NCBI GenBank assembly: GCA_030834165.1
Contig: JAURFU010000010.1
Span: 1-45,544 of the forward strand
Length of the DNA: 45,544 bases
Source: Verrucomicrobiota bacterium
GTDB taxonomy: Bacteria > Verrucomicrobiota > Verrucomicrobiia > Opitutales > UBA953
Direction: 5' to 3'
Positions 16,237 to 24,797 of the stretch are shown here, piece after piece. The notes under the pieces were generated by a model. The model was not told where the DNA came from. It made no database searches and saw only the letters and a list, made by a program, of their open reading frames with translations. A program made the position numbers and the translations under genes. How positions within the stretch are numbered: position 1 is the first letter of the stretch; each line of letters begins with the position of its first letter.

Positions 16237-16329
16237 GCCTTAGGCGGGGGGCGCGGACAAGGGTGGGTTTTCCGTGTTGCCAAGGGGGGTGGGGCTTCCC
16301 ACAACCCACTTTTCAACTCGTTCACTCCC

Positions 16330-17631
16330 ATGTCTTCTCCCCTCATTGGCAACCTTCTCGTCGCGCAGAGCGGCGGTCCGACCCCTGTCATCAACGCCAG
16401 CCTCGCCGGGGTGATCTCCGAAGCCCTCAAGCATGAGGACGAGATCGTCGAGATCTACGGTGGCCTCAACGGCATCCAGGGCGTGCTCCATGAGCAGCTC
16501 GTCGACCTCGCGGCCGAATCCCAGCAGACCCTCCGCGCCCTCCGCCACACCCCCGGCGCCGCCCTCGGCACCTGCCGCTATAAGGTGAAGAAGGCCGAGG
16601 ACTTCGACCGCATCCTGCAGGTCTTCGAAGCCCACAACATCCGCTACTTCCACTACATCGGCGGCAACGACTCCCAGGACACCGCCGCCAAGATCGACGC
16701 CCTCGCCAAGGAGCGCGGCTACGAGCTCCGCGTCGTCGGCGTGCCGAAGACCATCGACAACGACCTGCCCCTCACCGACCACTGCCCCGGCTTCGGCTCC
16801 GTCGCCAAGCACATCGGCGTGACCATCCGTGAGACGGCCCTCGACAACGCCGCCATGGGCCAGAACGACTTCGTCTCGATCCTCGAGGTCATGGGCCGCA
16901 ACGCCGGCTGGCTCGCCGCTTCGTCCGTCCTGGCCCAGCGCCGCGACAAGAACGACGACAAGGCCGTCAGGAACACCCACTACTCCTGCTCCGCCCCGCA
17001 CATCGTGCTGCTGCCGGAAGTCGCCTTCAACGCCGACGCCTTCATCCGCCGCGTCGAAGAAGTCCTGAAGAGCAACGGACACTGCTTCGTGGTCGTCTCC
17101 GAAGGCGTCCAGGACGCCACCGGCAACTATCTCGGAGCCGACACTTCCAGCACCGACGCGTTCGGCCACGCCGTCCTCGGCGGCGCCGGCGAATACCTCC
17201 GCTCGCTCGTCGAGTCCCGCTTCGACGGCGTGAAGGCCCGCTCCTCCAAGCTCGGCATCACCCAGCGCGCCGCCTCGCACAACGCTTCGAAGACCGACGT
17301 CGACGAGGCCGAACTCTGCGGCGCCGCCGCCGTCAAGGCCGCCCTCGAAGGCGAGTCGGGCAAGATGGTCATCCTCACCCGCTCCGAGAAGGAAGCCTAT
17401 GCGGTCCAGACCCTGCTGGCCCCCCTCGACCAGATTGCCAACGGCGTGAAAGCCTTCCCGGAGAAGTGGATCGGCGAAGATAAGATGTCCATCCATCCGG
17501 ACTTCGTCCGTTATGCGCTGCCTCTCATCCAGGGAGAACTGCAACTCCCTTACGATCAAGGCCTTCCGAAGTACGCTCAGCTCTCGGCCATCGCCGTGCC
17601 TCGTCGCTTGGAGAAGTTCGTATCCGCCTAA
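16330..17631 (+). CDS. pfp: Phosphofructokinase, predicted pyrophosphate-dependent
   Basis: 433-residue glycolytic enzyme that phosphorylates fructose 6-phosphate. GGND at 111-114 puts Asp at the position where ATP enzymes have Gly (GGDG), and PKTIDND at 139-145 has Lys140 where ATP enzymes have Gly (PGTIDND). Both substitutions are known markers of pyrophosphate use, which makes the step reversible. Asn113 replaces the usual Asp of GGD; this GGND variant fits a long PPi-PFK subfamily as I recall it. MGRNAGWLA and the LPE motif (LLPEVAF) complete the active site. It is followed by a strong terminator. Confidence 0.9.
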   Translation: MSSPLIGNLLVAQSGGPTPVINASLAGVISEALKHEDEIVEIYGGLNGIQGVLHEQLVDLAAESQQTLRALRHTPGAALGTCRYKVKKAEDFDRILQVFEAHNIRYFHYIGGNDSQDTAAKIDALAKERGYELRVVGVPKTIDNDLPLTDHCPGFGSVAKHIGVTIRETALDNAAMGQNDFVSILEVMGRNAGWLAASSVLAQRRDKNDDKAVRNTHYSCSAPHIVLLPEVAFNADAFIRRVEEVLKSNGHCFVVVSEGVQDATGNYLGADTSSTDAFGHAVLGGAGEYLRSLVESRFDGVKARSSKLGITQRAASHNASKTDVDEAELCGAAAVKAALEGESGKMVILTRSEKEAYAVQTLLAPLDQIANGVKAFPEKWIGEDKMSIHPDFVRYALPLIQGELQLPYDQGLPKYAQLSAIAVPRRLEKFVSA

Positions 17632-17654
17632 GGTTGACGGAGGTTTCTGTGAAT

Positions 17655-17688
17655 AACCACCCTCGGTTTCCGGGGGTGGTTTTGTTTT
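17655..17688 (+). terminator. Rho-independent terminator of the phosphofructokinase gene
   Basis: AACCACCC (17655-17662) pairs with GGGTGGTT (17674-17681). An inner CGG/CCG pair closes a TTT loop, giving a stem of about 12 bp, and a run of T (TTTGTTTT) follows. It sits 24 bp after the stop. Confidence 0.92.
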
Positions 17689-17695
17689 AAAGGGG

Positions 17696-17723
17696 TTGCC
17701 TCTTCCCGAGCCGTCCCTAACTT
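17696..17723 (+). promoter_or_regulatory. Candidate sigma-70 promoter for the FecR-domain gene
   Basis: TTGCCT (17696-17701), a 16-bp spacer and TAACTT (17718-17723), 18 bp before the ATG and just after the terminator. It matches the candidate nuo promoter in both hexamers and spacing. Confidence 0.45.
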
Positions 17724-17741
17724 AGATTCATCCCCGCCCCT

Positions 17742-18797
17742 ATGATTTCCTTTCTCAAGCACCTTGGAATGGTCGCCCTGGCCTTCCTGCCCCTTGTTTC
17801 GTCCGCGGCCCTGCAGTCCGGTAAGGTTCAAGTGGGTAAGATCACGGGCACGGCGACCCTCATCGACGCCAAGTCTCAGCGCAAGCCCCTCCAGTCGGGT
17901 GCCGTGTTCCAGGAAGGCTCCCGCGTCGAGACCGGCATCGATTCGACCGCCGAGCTGGTCTTCTCGAACGGCGCCTCGCTCGTGCTGACGCCGAGCACCT
18001 TGGTCGAACTCCGCACCTTCCGCCAGGTCCCTTCGGACGGCATCACCGACCCTTATCGCCAGATCGAGAAAGACCCCAGTCCTTCGGTGACCGAAGTCGA
18101 AGTCCCTCGCGGTAAGGTCATCGGCGAGGTGCGCAAGTTGAATGCCCTTTCCACCTTCACCGTGAAGACTCCGGCGGGGCTCGTGCGCATCCGTGGCACG
18201 GTCTTCTCCGTCGAGTATCGCGTCGGTTCGGATGGTCTCGGCAAGGTCGTCGTCTCCTGCGTCCGCGGCTCCGTCGAGACCACCGTCTTCAGTTCCAACG
18301 CCGGTCCGGTGTCCGTCGACCCGGGCATGCAGACTTCCAGCTCCGTGCCTTCCGCGGCCTTGATCAACAGCCTCGCCCGCGCCGGAGCCCCGGCCGCCCC
18401 TGCCACCGCGGCCGCCGCCCTCTCGCCGGTCAAGGTCCTGCTCTTCCCGATTCCGGCCGAAGACCTCGCCCAACTCTCCTCCATCCTCGCCGCCGCTTCT
18501 ACCTTGCCCCCCGAGGTCGCTTCGACCATCGCCGCGATGGCTCAGACGGCTCCCTCACGTCAGGCGATCTTCCCCAACGGCGCCGCCGAGCCGGCCAAGG
18601 CTTTCGGCCAGGTCATCACCGACGCGCCCGCCGCCGGGGCCGATGTCGCCCAGAACAAGGCCGGCGCCCCGGGTGCTCCGGTCTCCAGCAGCAACGGAGG
18701 CGGCGGCACCACGATGGACGACAATCTCAAGCGGATCTCCGACAACGTGAACCGCTCCGTCGAACAGAAGCAGATCAACCCGACGCCCACGAGCTGA
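17742..18797 (+). CDS. Secreted FecR-domain protein
   Basis: 351-residue protein with a signal peptide (MISFLKHLGMVALAFLPLVSSA) and a FecR-like beta-rich domain at about residues 40-190 (FQEGSRVETGIDSTAELVFSNG, VKTPAGLVRIRGTVFSVEY, SCVRGSVETTVFSS). A long Ala/Pro-rich tail follows. There is no cytoplasmic anti-sigma part and no neighbouring ECF sigma gene, so it is not a classical FecR regulator; stand-alone secreted FecR-domain proteins are common but poorly understood. It has its own promoter and a strong hairpin after the stop. The product is exported to the periplasm or beyond. Confidence 0.82.
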   Translation: MISFLKHLGMVALAFLPLVSSAALQSGKVQVGKITGTATLIDAKSQRKPLQSGAVFQEGSRVETGIDSTAELVFSNGASLVLTPSTLVELRTFRQVPSDGITDPYRQIEKDPSPSVTEVEVPRGKVIGEVRKLNALSTFTVKTPAGLVRIRGTVFSVEYRVGSDGLGKVVVSCVRGSVETTVFSSNAGPVSVDPGMQTSSSVPSAALINSLARAGAPAAPATAAAALSPVKVLLFPIPAEDLAQLSSILAAASTLPPEVASTIAAMAQTAPSRQAIFPNGAAEPAKAFGQVITDAPAAGADVAQNKAGAPGAPVSSSNGGGGTTMDDNLKRISDNVNRSVEQKQINPTPTS

Positions 18798-18820
18798 GCG
18801 CCTCGGAGTCGTTCAAGCCA

Positions 18821-18848
18821 AGAAGGCCCGGCGATCGCCGGGCCTTCT
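18821..18848 (+). terminator. Perfect 28-bp palindrome, likely terminator
   Basis: AGAAGGCCCGGCGA and its exact complement form an unbroken 14-bp arm palindrome 24 bp after the FecR-domain stop. Flanking CCAAG and CTTGG can extend the stem with a one-base bulge. No U-run follows, so it may rather stabilise the transcript end. Confidence 0.65.
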
Positions 18849-18901
18849 GCTTGGGTCCATTCCTCGCTCGCTTTGAAGGACCGGGCAGGCATCTTGGGCG
18901 C

Positions 18902-19531
18902 ATGCCGATCGCGGGCAGATTCATCACGTTCGAAGGCGGGGAGGGCGCGGGCAAATCCACGCAGCTCCGGCGTCTCGCGGAGCGTCTGCGCGCCGCCGGC
19001 TCGGTGGTCCGGGACCTGCGCGAACCCGGCGGCACGCCGTTCGGCGAGGCCATGCGCGACGTCCTCAAGCAGCCGGGAACTTCGTTGGCGCCGGCCGCCG
19101 AGGCGCTGCTCTTCGCATCCTGCCGGGCCCAGCTCGTCGCCGCCGTCATCGCGCCGGCCTTGGCCGCGGGCGAAGTCGTGCTCTGCGACCGCTTCATCGA
19201 CTCCACCGTCGCCTATCAGGCGGGCGGCCGAGGCCTCGACCGGGCCCACATCGAAGGAGCGAACCGGCTGGCCTGCGGTCCCGTCCGCCCGGACCTGACC
19301 GTCCTGCTGGACCTGGATCCCGGCCGCGGTCTCGGCCGGGCCGCGGAGCGCGACCACGGACAGGCGGACCGCTTCGAGGTGCTCGGCGACGCCTTCCATC
19401 GTCGCGTGAGCGCGACCTATCACGCGCTCGCCCGCGAGGAGCCCGGGCGCTTCTTCGTCGTCGACGCCGCGCGCGCCCCCGAAGCCATCGAGGAGGACAT
19501 CTGGCATGAAGTCGCCCGCCGCTTCCGCTGA
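18902..19531 (+). CDS. tmk: Thymidylate kinase
   Basis: 209-residue dTMP kinase, making dTDP for DNA synthesis. The P-loop is FEGGEGAGKSTQ (10-21); REPGGT and the DRFIDSTVAYQ block bind dTMP, and the LID region is AAERDHGQADRFE. The start is the ATG at 18902 (MPIAGRFITFEGGEG), since an upstream TTG at 18851 would add 17 unconserved residues next to the hairpin. Its end overlaps holB by 26 bp, a common tmk-holB arrangement. Confidence 0.94.
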   Translation: MPIAGRFITFEGGEGAGKSTQLRRLAERLRAAGSVVRDLREPGGTPFGEAMRDVLKQPGTSLAPAAEALLFASCRAQLVAAVIAPALAAGEVVLCDRFIDSTVAYQAGGRGLDRAHIEGANRLACGPVRPDLTVLLDLDPGRGLGRAAERDHGQADRFEVLGDAFHRRVSATYHALAREEPGRFFVVDAARAPEAIEEDIWHEVARRFR

Positions 19532-20441
19532 CGTCGGCGACCTGCCGGTGCTCAAGGTGCTCGCCCGCGCGCGCGCCGAGGGCCGCATGCCCCACGCGGT
19601 GCTGCTGACCGGCGCCGACGGCGCGTTGCTCGCCCGCGCGGCCGAACAGCTCGCCGCCATGCATCTCGGCGAGGCCGATCCGCTGGCCCATCCCGACTGC
19701 CGCGTCCTGCGTCCGGCCAAGAAGTCGCGCCGCATCGTCATCGAGAACACCCTCGAGGTCGTCGCCGCGCTGCGCCTTTCGTCCCTCTCGCCGCGCCGCG
19801 TCGTGATCGTCAACGAACCCGACCGATTCCTTTCCGAATCCGCCAACGCCTTCCTCAAGACGCTCGAGGAGCCGCCGCCCGGGACGCTGATCGTCCTGCA
19901 GACGACGCATTACTACCGCGTCCTGCCGACGATCCTGAGCCGCTGCCTGCGCTTCCACGTGGGCGGGGAGGCTCCGGCGATCGCCGACCCCTCCTGGCAG
20001 GACTGGCTGCGCGAGATGGAGCGACTGCTCACGCGCATGGCGAAGGGTCCCGCCTCCCCGCAGGCGCGCGTCTCCGAGGTCTTCATCCCGCTGTACGCCC
20101 TCTGCGCCCGTTTCGAGGTGCTGCTCGAACTCTTCGTCGACGAGGCCCTCGAGGCCGCGCCGCCCCCGCCGCCGACCGACGAGGACGAGGACGACGCCGA
20201 GGCCGCCTACGAGGAGTCCGTCCGCCGCGGGGTCCGCGCCCGCATGCTCGTCTCGGTCGAGGAGAAGCTCCGGCTCGTCGGCCGTGCCCAGCCCGGCTGC
20301 GCCGGCCAGGTCGCGGAGGCCGTCGGGTATCTCGAGGACGCCCGCCGCCGCATGGAGCTGAACTATCAGGTCCTCGCCGCCTTCGAGCAGTTCCTGCTCC
20401 GTACGCTGCGCACGTTCGCCCTGCGTCCTCGCGACGCGTAA
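19506..20441 (+). CDS. holB: DNA polymerase III delta-prime subunit
   Basis: 311-residue clamp-loader subunit. MPHAVLLTGADGALLARAAEQLA is the AAA+ N-terminal segment with a degenerate, non-nucleotide-binding P-loop, as expected for delta prime. VVIVNEPDRFLSESANAFLKTLEEPPPGTLIVLQTT and the sensor-type ILSRCLRFHV confirm the family. The usual zinc-binding cysteines are not evident. An acidic Pro/Glu/Asp stretch (residues about 215-236) interrupts the C-terminal collar. It is translationally coupled to tmk by overlap. Confidence 0.88.
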   Translation: MKSPAASADVGDLPVLKVLARARAEGRMPHAVLLTGADGALLARAAEQLAAMHLGEADPLAHPDCRVLRPAKKSRRIVIENTLEVVAALRLSSLSPRRVVIVNEPDRFLSESANAFLKTLEEPPPGTLIVLQTTHYYRVLPTILSRCLRFHVGGEAPAIADPSWQDWLREMERLLTRMAKGPASPQARVSEVFIPLYALCARFEVLLELFVDEALEAAPPPPPTDEDEDDAEAAYEESVRRGVRARMLVSVEEKLRLVGRAQPGCAGQVAEAVGYLEDARRRMELNYQVLAAFEQFLLRTLRTFALRPRDA

Positions 20442-20470
20442 CTCCCGCCGCTTACCGGAGTTCCATCCAG

Positions 20471-21043
20471 ATGTCCCAGGCAGAGCCGATGCTCCCCGAC
20501 GACGAAGACGACAAGCGCCTGATGGCCCTCGTCGCGGACGGCGACGACGACGCCCTTCGCCTGCTCGTGCACCGTCATCATGCGAGGCTGGTCGGCTACC
20601 TCCGGGGCGAGGTGGGTTCGCAGGCCACGGCCGAAGAGCTGGCGATGGAGGTCTTCATCCGGCTGCACCGCGCGTCCGCCCGCTGGCGCCCCGAGGCGAA
20701 GCTCAGCACCTACCTGATCCATATCGCCCGGAACCTCGTCCTGAACGAATGGCGTCGCCGCAGCCGCAAGCCCACCACCGCGCTGGAATTCGCGGCGGAG
20801 CCCGGCGACGCTTCGCAAGGCTCGGCCCGGCGGGTCGCCGAGCTGGACGAAGCCTTCCAGCGGGCCATCCTCCAGCTGCCGCCCGAGCAACGGACGGCCA
20901 TCCTGCTGGTCGTCCAGCAGGAGCTCCCTTACGAGGACATCGCCGTGATCATGGAGGCGCCCGTCTCGTCCGTGAAGACCTGGATCCACCGCGCCCGGGC
21001 CCGCCTGCGCGAGCTCCTCAAGGATTTCTACGCCCAAGAATGA
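20471..21043 (+). CDS. ECF-type RNA polymerase sigma factor
   Basis: 190-residue sigma-70 family protein with only regions 2 and 4. Region 2 covers about residues 15-95 (ALRLLVHRHHARLVGYL, AEELAMEVFIRLHRAS, KLSTYLIHIARNLVLNEWRR), and region 4 about 130-185 (LQLPPEQRTAILLVVQQELPYEDIA, SSVKTWIHRARARLRELL). GGAG lies about 10 bp before the ATG. The next two genes encode a single-TM protein and a periplasmic protein, so this looks like a signal-responsive sigma / anti-sigma module. The target regulon cannot be read from here. Confidence 0.92.
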   Translation: MSQAEPMLPDDEDDKRLMALVADGDDDALRLLVHRHHARLVGYLRGEVGSQATAEELAMEVFIRLHRASARWRPEAKLSTYLIHIARNLVLNEWRRRSRKPTTALEFAAEPGDASQGSARRVAELDEAFQRAILQLPPEQRTAILLVVQQELPYEDIAVIMEAPVSSVKTWIHRARARLRELLKDFYAQE

Positions 21044-21091
21044 ACCCTGCAACTTCCCGCCCCGCCCGGTGTTATATCGGCGTACCCAGCC

Positions 21092-21454
21092 ATGGATAAC
21101 CCGGAACAGACGCCTTTCGACCAGAAGCTCGCCGCGACGCTCCGTCGCGGTCGCGCCGTGTCCGTCCCCGGCTTCGCCGACCGCGTCTTGGTCGCCATCC
21201 GGGCCGATCGCCGTCGCCGGAACGTCCTCCGCTTCGGCTCGGCGCTCGCCGCGACGGCGGCCGTGTTCGTCGCCCTGCTCACGTTGTCCGGCGCCTCCGA
21301 AGAAGCCCTCAACCGCCAGACCTTCGCGCTCGTCGCCCGCGACGAATCCGCGCAGCTCGCCGACCTCTTCGGCGCCGCCGACGAGCTCTCCTTGCTCGCC
21401 CCGGTGGCGGACCGTCCCGCCGTCGTGGAAACCTTCGTCGCCGCCGGCTCCTGA
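21092..21454 (+). CDS. Small single-TM protein, candidate anti-sigma factor
   Basis: 120 residues. The N-terminal 45 are charged and cytoplasmic (FDQKLAATLRRG, FADRVLVAIRADRRRR), one hydrophobic helix spans about 47-66, and about 50 residues face the periplasm. No family motif such as the zinc HxxxCxxC is present. The layout and the position directly after an ECF sigma gene suggest an anti-sigma role, but this is inference from context. The next gene starts 2 bp after its stop. Confidence 0.65.
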   Translation: MDNPEQTPFDQKLAATLRRGRAVSVPGFADRVLVAIRADRRRRNVLRFGSALAATAAVFVALLTLSGASEEALNRQTFALVARDESAQLADLFGAADELSLLAPVADRPAVVETFVAAGS

Positions 21455-21456
21455 CC

Positions 21457-21996
21457 ATGGTCCGCGCCCTCCTCAGCTGCCTGCTCCTCCTCGGCGCGAC
21501 CTCGGTCTCCGCCCAGCAGCCCGCCTCGCGTCCGCCGGAAGGCGACCCGACCGTCGAGGAGATCCAGACCATCCGCAAGATCCTCGAGCTCCCGCCGGAG
21601 CGCCTCCAGCGCATGCGCGCGGCGATCGAGAAGATCGAGCGCATGTCGCCGGAGTCGCGCCGCGAATTCGCGGCCAGCCTCGTCCGCTACGAATCCGCCG
21701 CGCCCGAGGAGCGTCACAAGCTCATGAAGGAGATGCGCGAACGCGGCGGTTTCGGTTCCCGCGTGCTCGAGCACCATTTCAAGCGCCTCAGTTCCGACGA
21801 AGCCAAGGCCGAACGCGCGCGCATCCAGGCGCTCACGCCCGAGCAGCGCATGGAATTCGTCCGCCGCCTCGCCGAGAAGTACGGACCCGAGATCGCCAAG
21901 GAGCGGGCCAAGGGCGGCGAGCCCAAGGACGGCCAGCCCGGCGCCCCCAAGCGCCGCAAGCCGCCGGAAGGCGAAGCTCCCGCGGCGAAGCAGTAA
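21457..21996 (+). CDS. Periplasmic helical protein, DUF3106/CpxP-like
   Basis: 179 residues with a signal peptide (MVRALLSCLLLLGATSVSA) and a mostly helical, charged mature part. It has repeated short motifs of the L-(S/T)-P-E-x-R type (ELPPERLQRMR, RMSPESRREF, ALTPEQRMEFVRRLAEK), which recall DUF3106 and LTxxQ/CpxP-like periplasmic sensors. The C terminus is Lys/Pro-rich. It is the third gene of the sigma operon and may sense the envelope signal or partner the single-TM protein. The specific function is unknown. Confidence 0.65.
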   Translation: MVRALLSCLLLLGATSVSAQQPASRPPEGDPTVEEIQTIRKILELPPERLQRMRAAIEKIERMSPESRREFAASLVRYESAAPEERHKLMKEMRERGGFGSRVLEHHFKRLSSDEAKAERARIQALTPEQRMEFVRRLAEKYGPEIAKERAKGGEPKDGQPGAPKRRKPPEGEAPAAKQ

Positions 21997-21999
21997 GGC

Positions 22000-22872
22000 T
22001 CAGCCTTGCAGGGGGCGGAAGGGGGCGTCGCCGTGCTTCCACCGGTCATGGGCCCAGAGCCAGTTCGCGCAGACGTCGTCGCCGGAGCGCAGCTGGCGTT
22101 CGAGCCACGCGTTGGATTCGATCGTGAGCCCGATGGAGTCGGCGGCCTGCAAGGCCTCCATGCGGAGGCGGCAGCGCCAGAAGCCGGTCCGTTCGGCCCA
22201 GTAGACGCGCGCGGCGCAATTGAAGCGCTGGGCGATGATGCCGGGCAGTTCGGTGACCGCGCACGGCTGGCCGAGGAAGCGCCAGAGCGAGCCCGTCTGG
22301 GTCGTCTGATCGAAGAGCACCGCGGCGACATGGCCGTGGCGCACCGCCTGCATCAGGCGGCCGAAGCCTTCGCGGCGCGAGACGAGCTTCATCCCGAAGC
22401 GTTCGCGGCTCTCGCGGACCCAGCGCTCGGCGGCCGGCTGGTCGAGCGGACGGTAGATCACGACCCATTCGCGTTTCGCGAGCTCGGGGCGGATCAGCGT
22501 CGTGACGGTCATCATCTCCATCAGCGCGAAGTGGGGCACGAAGAGCACCGCGCCTGCGCCCTTGGGCGGCAGGCCGTGCTCGGGGCTCGTCACGCTCCAG
22601 TCCACCTCGATGCGGTCGCGGAGCTCGGCCTCGGCGAGCATCGGGGAGACGATCGAGAAGAGCGCCATCTCCGCCGTGCGCCGGCAGGACGTGCGGCCGA
22701 TGCGACGGACCCAGGCGGCGTCGCGGCCGGGGAAGGCCCGCGCGAGGTTGCGGCGGATCACCTTGCCGCGGATCGCCCAGAGGACCTCGCCGAAGAACGC
22801 CGCGTTCGCCCGGGCGAACGCCTCGGGGAGGCGGGCCAGCAGCCAGGCGTAGGTGGCGATCAGCGGCCGCAT
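22000..22872 (-). CDS. Lysophospholipid / lipid A acyltransferase of the LpxL (HtrB) family
   Basis: 290-residue inner-membrane acyltransferase. The catalytic H-x4-E motif is seen in FVPHFALMEMM; LFDQTTQTGS, AARVYWAER and CANWLWAHDRWKHG at the C terminus are typical of the family. Relatives add secondary acyl chains to lipid A. The start is the ATG at 22872 (MRPLIATYAWLLARL), giving an N-terminal hydrophobic helix; the longer frame upstream is the shadow of the preceding gene. It lies 8 bp after the P-loop-like gene, so it is the third gene of the aroC operon, and it ends 3 bp from the convergent sigma operon. Confidence 0.85.
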   Translation of the reverse strand: MRPLIATYAWLLARLPEAFARANAAFFGEVLWAIRGKVIRRNLARAFPGRDAAWVRRIGRTSCRRTAEMALFSIVSPMLAEAELRDRIEVDWSVTSPEHGLPPKGAGAVLFVPHFALMEMMTVTTLIRPELAKREWVVIYRPLDQPAAERWVRESRERFGMKLVSRREGFGRLMQAVRHGHVAAVLFDQTTQTGSLWRFLGQPCAVTELPGIIAQRFNCAARVYWAERTGFWRCRLRMEALQAADSIGLTIESNAWLERQLRSGDDVCANWLWAHDRWKHGDAPFRPLQG

Positions 22873-22880
22873 GGCGAGCT

Positions 22881-23612
22881 TCAGCAGCGGCCCTCCTGGC
22901 GGAGGATGTCGCCGATCTCCGGCACGACGAGGTTGCGGCGGCCGAGTTCGTCGCGCGCGAAATATCTGTCGACCTGGCGGACCAGGTCGAACGGCTCGTC
23001 GGGCAGGTCGTCCTCGTCGAACTCCATCTCGTCGACCGCGTCGATGTCGTCGAAGATGTGCGTCAGGCGCAGCGGCTCGCCGTCGATGACCGCGGGCGGG
23101 TTGCCGATGGCGCCGACCTTCGTCAGGTTGAAGAACAGGCAGGGATAGAACTCCTTCTCGTAAGGCTCGAGGAACTTGCTGACCCACTGGCCGGGGACCT
23201 CCCAGCGGCGGTTGATGATGACCGCGTCGGAGAAGTGCACGCACGGGCGGTACCATTCCTCCACGGCCTTATGCTTCATCGCGAGCGGGCAGTCGACGAC
23301 CGTGAGGATGCGGGCGACGCTCCAGACGGCGTCGGGCTGCATCGGCCGGAGCGCGCGGTGCAGCGCCTCCATCTGGTCGATGACGTGGAGGGCGCCGTGC
23401 GTCACGAGGATCGCGGCGTCTTCGTCGCCGGGCGCGGGCACGAGGGCCTGGCCGTCCTTGAACTCCCAGGCGTCGGGAGCGACGCCGCCTTCGCGGACCT
23501 CGCGCAGGACGCGCACCTTGCGGCCTTCGGGCCAGGCGTGGGCCGCGAGCTCCGCGGTCACGTCGGCGCGGCCGGCGCCCGCGGGGCCGAGGATGATGAC
23601 GAGGGGCGTCAT
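22881..23612 (-). CDS. P-loop NTPase-like protein, possibly a degenerate CobW/G3E relative
   Basis: 243 residues. It starts [19 protein letters not shown], a Walker A-like loop in which Arg replaces the invariant Lys. Later segments ([31 protein letters not shown]) resemble the TVVDA and ADxVVxNK blocks of CobW/G3E GTPases, with the NK replaced by NR. An acidic stretch ([14 protein letters not shown]) precedes the C terminus. The start at 23612 overlaps the aroC stop (ATGA); the 39 residues upstream in frame are aroC shadow. If the resemblance is right, nucleotide hydrolysis is probably lost. I do not recognise the exact family. Confidence 0.55.
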   Translation of the reverse strand: MTPLVIILGPAGAGRADVTAELAAHAWPEGRKVRVLREVREGGVAPDAWEFKDGQALVPAPGDEDAAILVTHGALHVIDQMEALHRALRPMQPDAVWSVARILTVVDCPLAMKHKAVEEWYRPCVHFSDAVIINRRWEVPGQWVSKFLEPYEKEFYPCLFFNLTKVGAIGNPPAVIDGEPLRLTHIFDDIDAVDEMEFDEDDLPDEPFDLVRQVDRYFARDELGRRNLVVPEIGDILRQEGRC

Positions 23613-24718
23613 GCCTTGCGGCCGCAGCGGCCGAAGGGAGCGTTCTGTCCGCGGTCGCGGATCCAGTGATCGACGGCGACCAGGGCCGCCATGGCTTCGA
23701 CGATGGGCACGGCGCGCGGCAGGACGCACGGGTCGTGGCGGCCTTTTGCGTTGAGCTCGGTGGCGCGGCCGTCGGGCCTGACGGTCCGCTGCGGCTTGAG
23801 CACGGTCGCGGTGGGCTTGAAGGCGATGCGGAAGACGACGTCCTCGCCGTTGGTGATGCCGCCCTGCGTGCCGCCGGAGCGGTTGGTCGCGGTGCGGATC
23901 CGGCCGCCCTTGCGGACGAACACGTCGTTGTGCGCGCTGCCGCGCAGGACGGTGCCGGCGAAGCCGCTGCCGATCTCGAAGCCCTTGGTGGCGGGCAGCG
24001 AGAGCATGGCCTTCGCGAGGTCGGCTTCGAAACGGTCGAAGACCGGCGAGCCGAGGCCGGCGGGGAGGTTCTCGATGACGCAGCAGATCACGCCGCCGAC
24101 GGAATCGCCGTCGGCGCGGGCGGCGCGGATGAGCGCGTCGATCTTCGCGGCGGTGGCGGGGTGGGGGCAGCGCGTGGGCGTGGCTTCGACCTGCTTCAGC
24201 GTGGGCGCCTTGGCGGCGGCGGGCATGCGGACGTCGCCGACGCTCTCGACCCAGGCGATGATGCGGGCGCCGCAGGCGTGCTTGAGCACGGTCTTGGCGA
24301 CGGCGCCGGCGGCGACGCGCGCGGCGGTCTCGCGGGCGGAGGAACGGCCGCCGCCTTCGACGGCGCGGATGCCGTACTTGGCGTCGTAGGTGTAGTCGGC
24401 GTGCGAAGGGCGGTAGGCGGCCTTCATCTCGGCGTAGGCCTGCGGGCGCTGGTCGCCGTTGCGGATGACGATGGCGATGGGCGAGCCGAGGGTGAGGCCG
24501 TCGGGCGAGACGCCGGAGAGCACTTCCGGCGCGTCGGCTTCCTTGCGCTGCGTCGTCAGCGCGCTCTGGCCCGGGCGGCGGCGGTCGAGCTCGCTGCGCA
24601 GGAACGCGGCGTCGAAGGGCACGCGGGGCGGGCAGCCGTCGATGACGACGCCGAGGGCGGGGCCGTGGCTTTCGCCGAAGGTGGTGATGCGGAAGCTGTG
24701 TCCGTGGATGTTGCCCAT
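23609..24718 (-). CDS. aroC: Chorismate synthase
   Basis: 369-residue, FMNH2-dependent enzyme that converts EPSP to chorismate at the end of the shikimate pathway. The signature [25 protein letters not shown] opens the protein; [56 protein letters not shown] and [19 protein letters not shown] are all canonical. It is the first gene of a three-gene minus-strand operon; its stop overlaps the next start. A terminator of the upstream lipoprotein gene lies just before its ATG. Confidence 0.97.
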   Translation of the reverse strand: MGNIHGHSFRITTFGESHGPALGVVIDGCPPRVPFDAAFLRSELDRRRPGQSALTTQRKEADAPEVLSGVSPDGLTLGSPIAIVIRNGDQRPQAYAEMKAAYRPSHADYTYDAKYGIRAVEGGGRSSARETAARVAAGAVAKTVLKHACGARIIAWVESVGDVRMPAAAKAPTLKQVEATPTRCPHPATAAKIDALIRAARADGDSVGGVICCVIENLPAGLGSPVFDRFEADLAKAMLSLPATKGFEIGSGFAGTVLRGSAHNDVFVRKGGRIRTATNRSGGTQGGITNGEDVVFRIAFKPTATVLKPQRTVRPDGRATELNAKGRHDPCVLPRAVPIVEAMAALVAVDHWIRDRGQNAPFGRCGRKA

Positions 24719-24732
24719 GTGTGGAGAAGGGT

Positions 24733-24772
24733 TAAAAAATGAACGCCGCCGAGCCGGGTGGCTGGGCGGCGT
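24733..24772 (-). terminator. Rho-independent terminator of the lipoprotein gene
   Basis: Read on the minus strand, ACGCCGCC pairs with GGCGGCGT, with an inner AGCC/GGCT pair and an ACCC loop. TCATTTTTT follows. It separates the lipoprotein unit from aroC. Confidence 0.9.
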
Positions 24773-24797
24773 CCGTTTGGCGGTTCCGCCCCGGCGC

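Noticed and set aside
16237-16329. Attenuator or riboswitch before the phosphofructokinase gene
   Set aside because: GTGGGTT and AACCCAC can pair across about 35 bases, but there is no terminator-like U-run or known aptamer pattern.
17648-17656. Perfect DnaA box (TTATTCACA, minus strand)
   Set aside because: It overlaps the base of the phosphofructokinase terminator with no other boxes nearby; probably chance.
17742-18797. FecR-domain protein as an anti-sigma regulator
   Set aside because: It has a cleavable signal peptide, no cytoplasmic domain and no adjacent sigma gene; the ECF sigma at 20471 has its own partner candidate.
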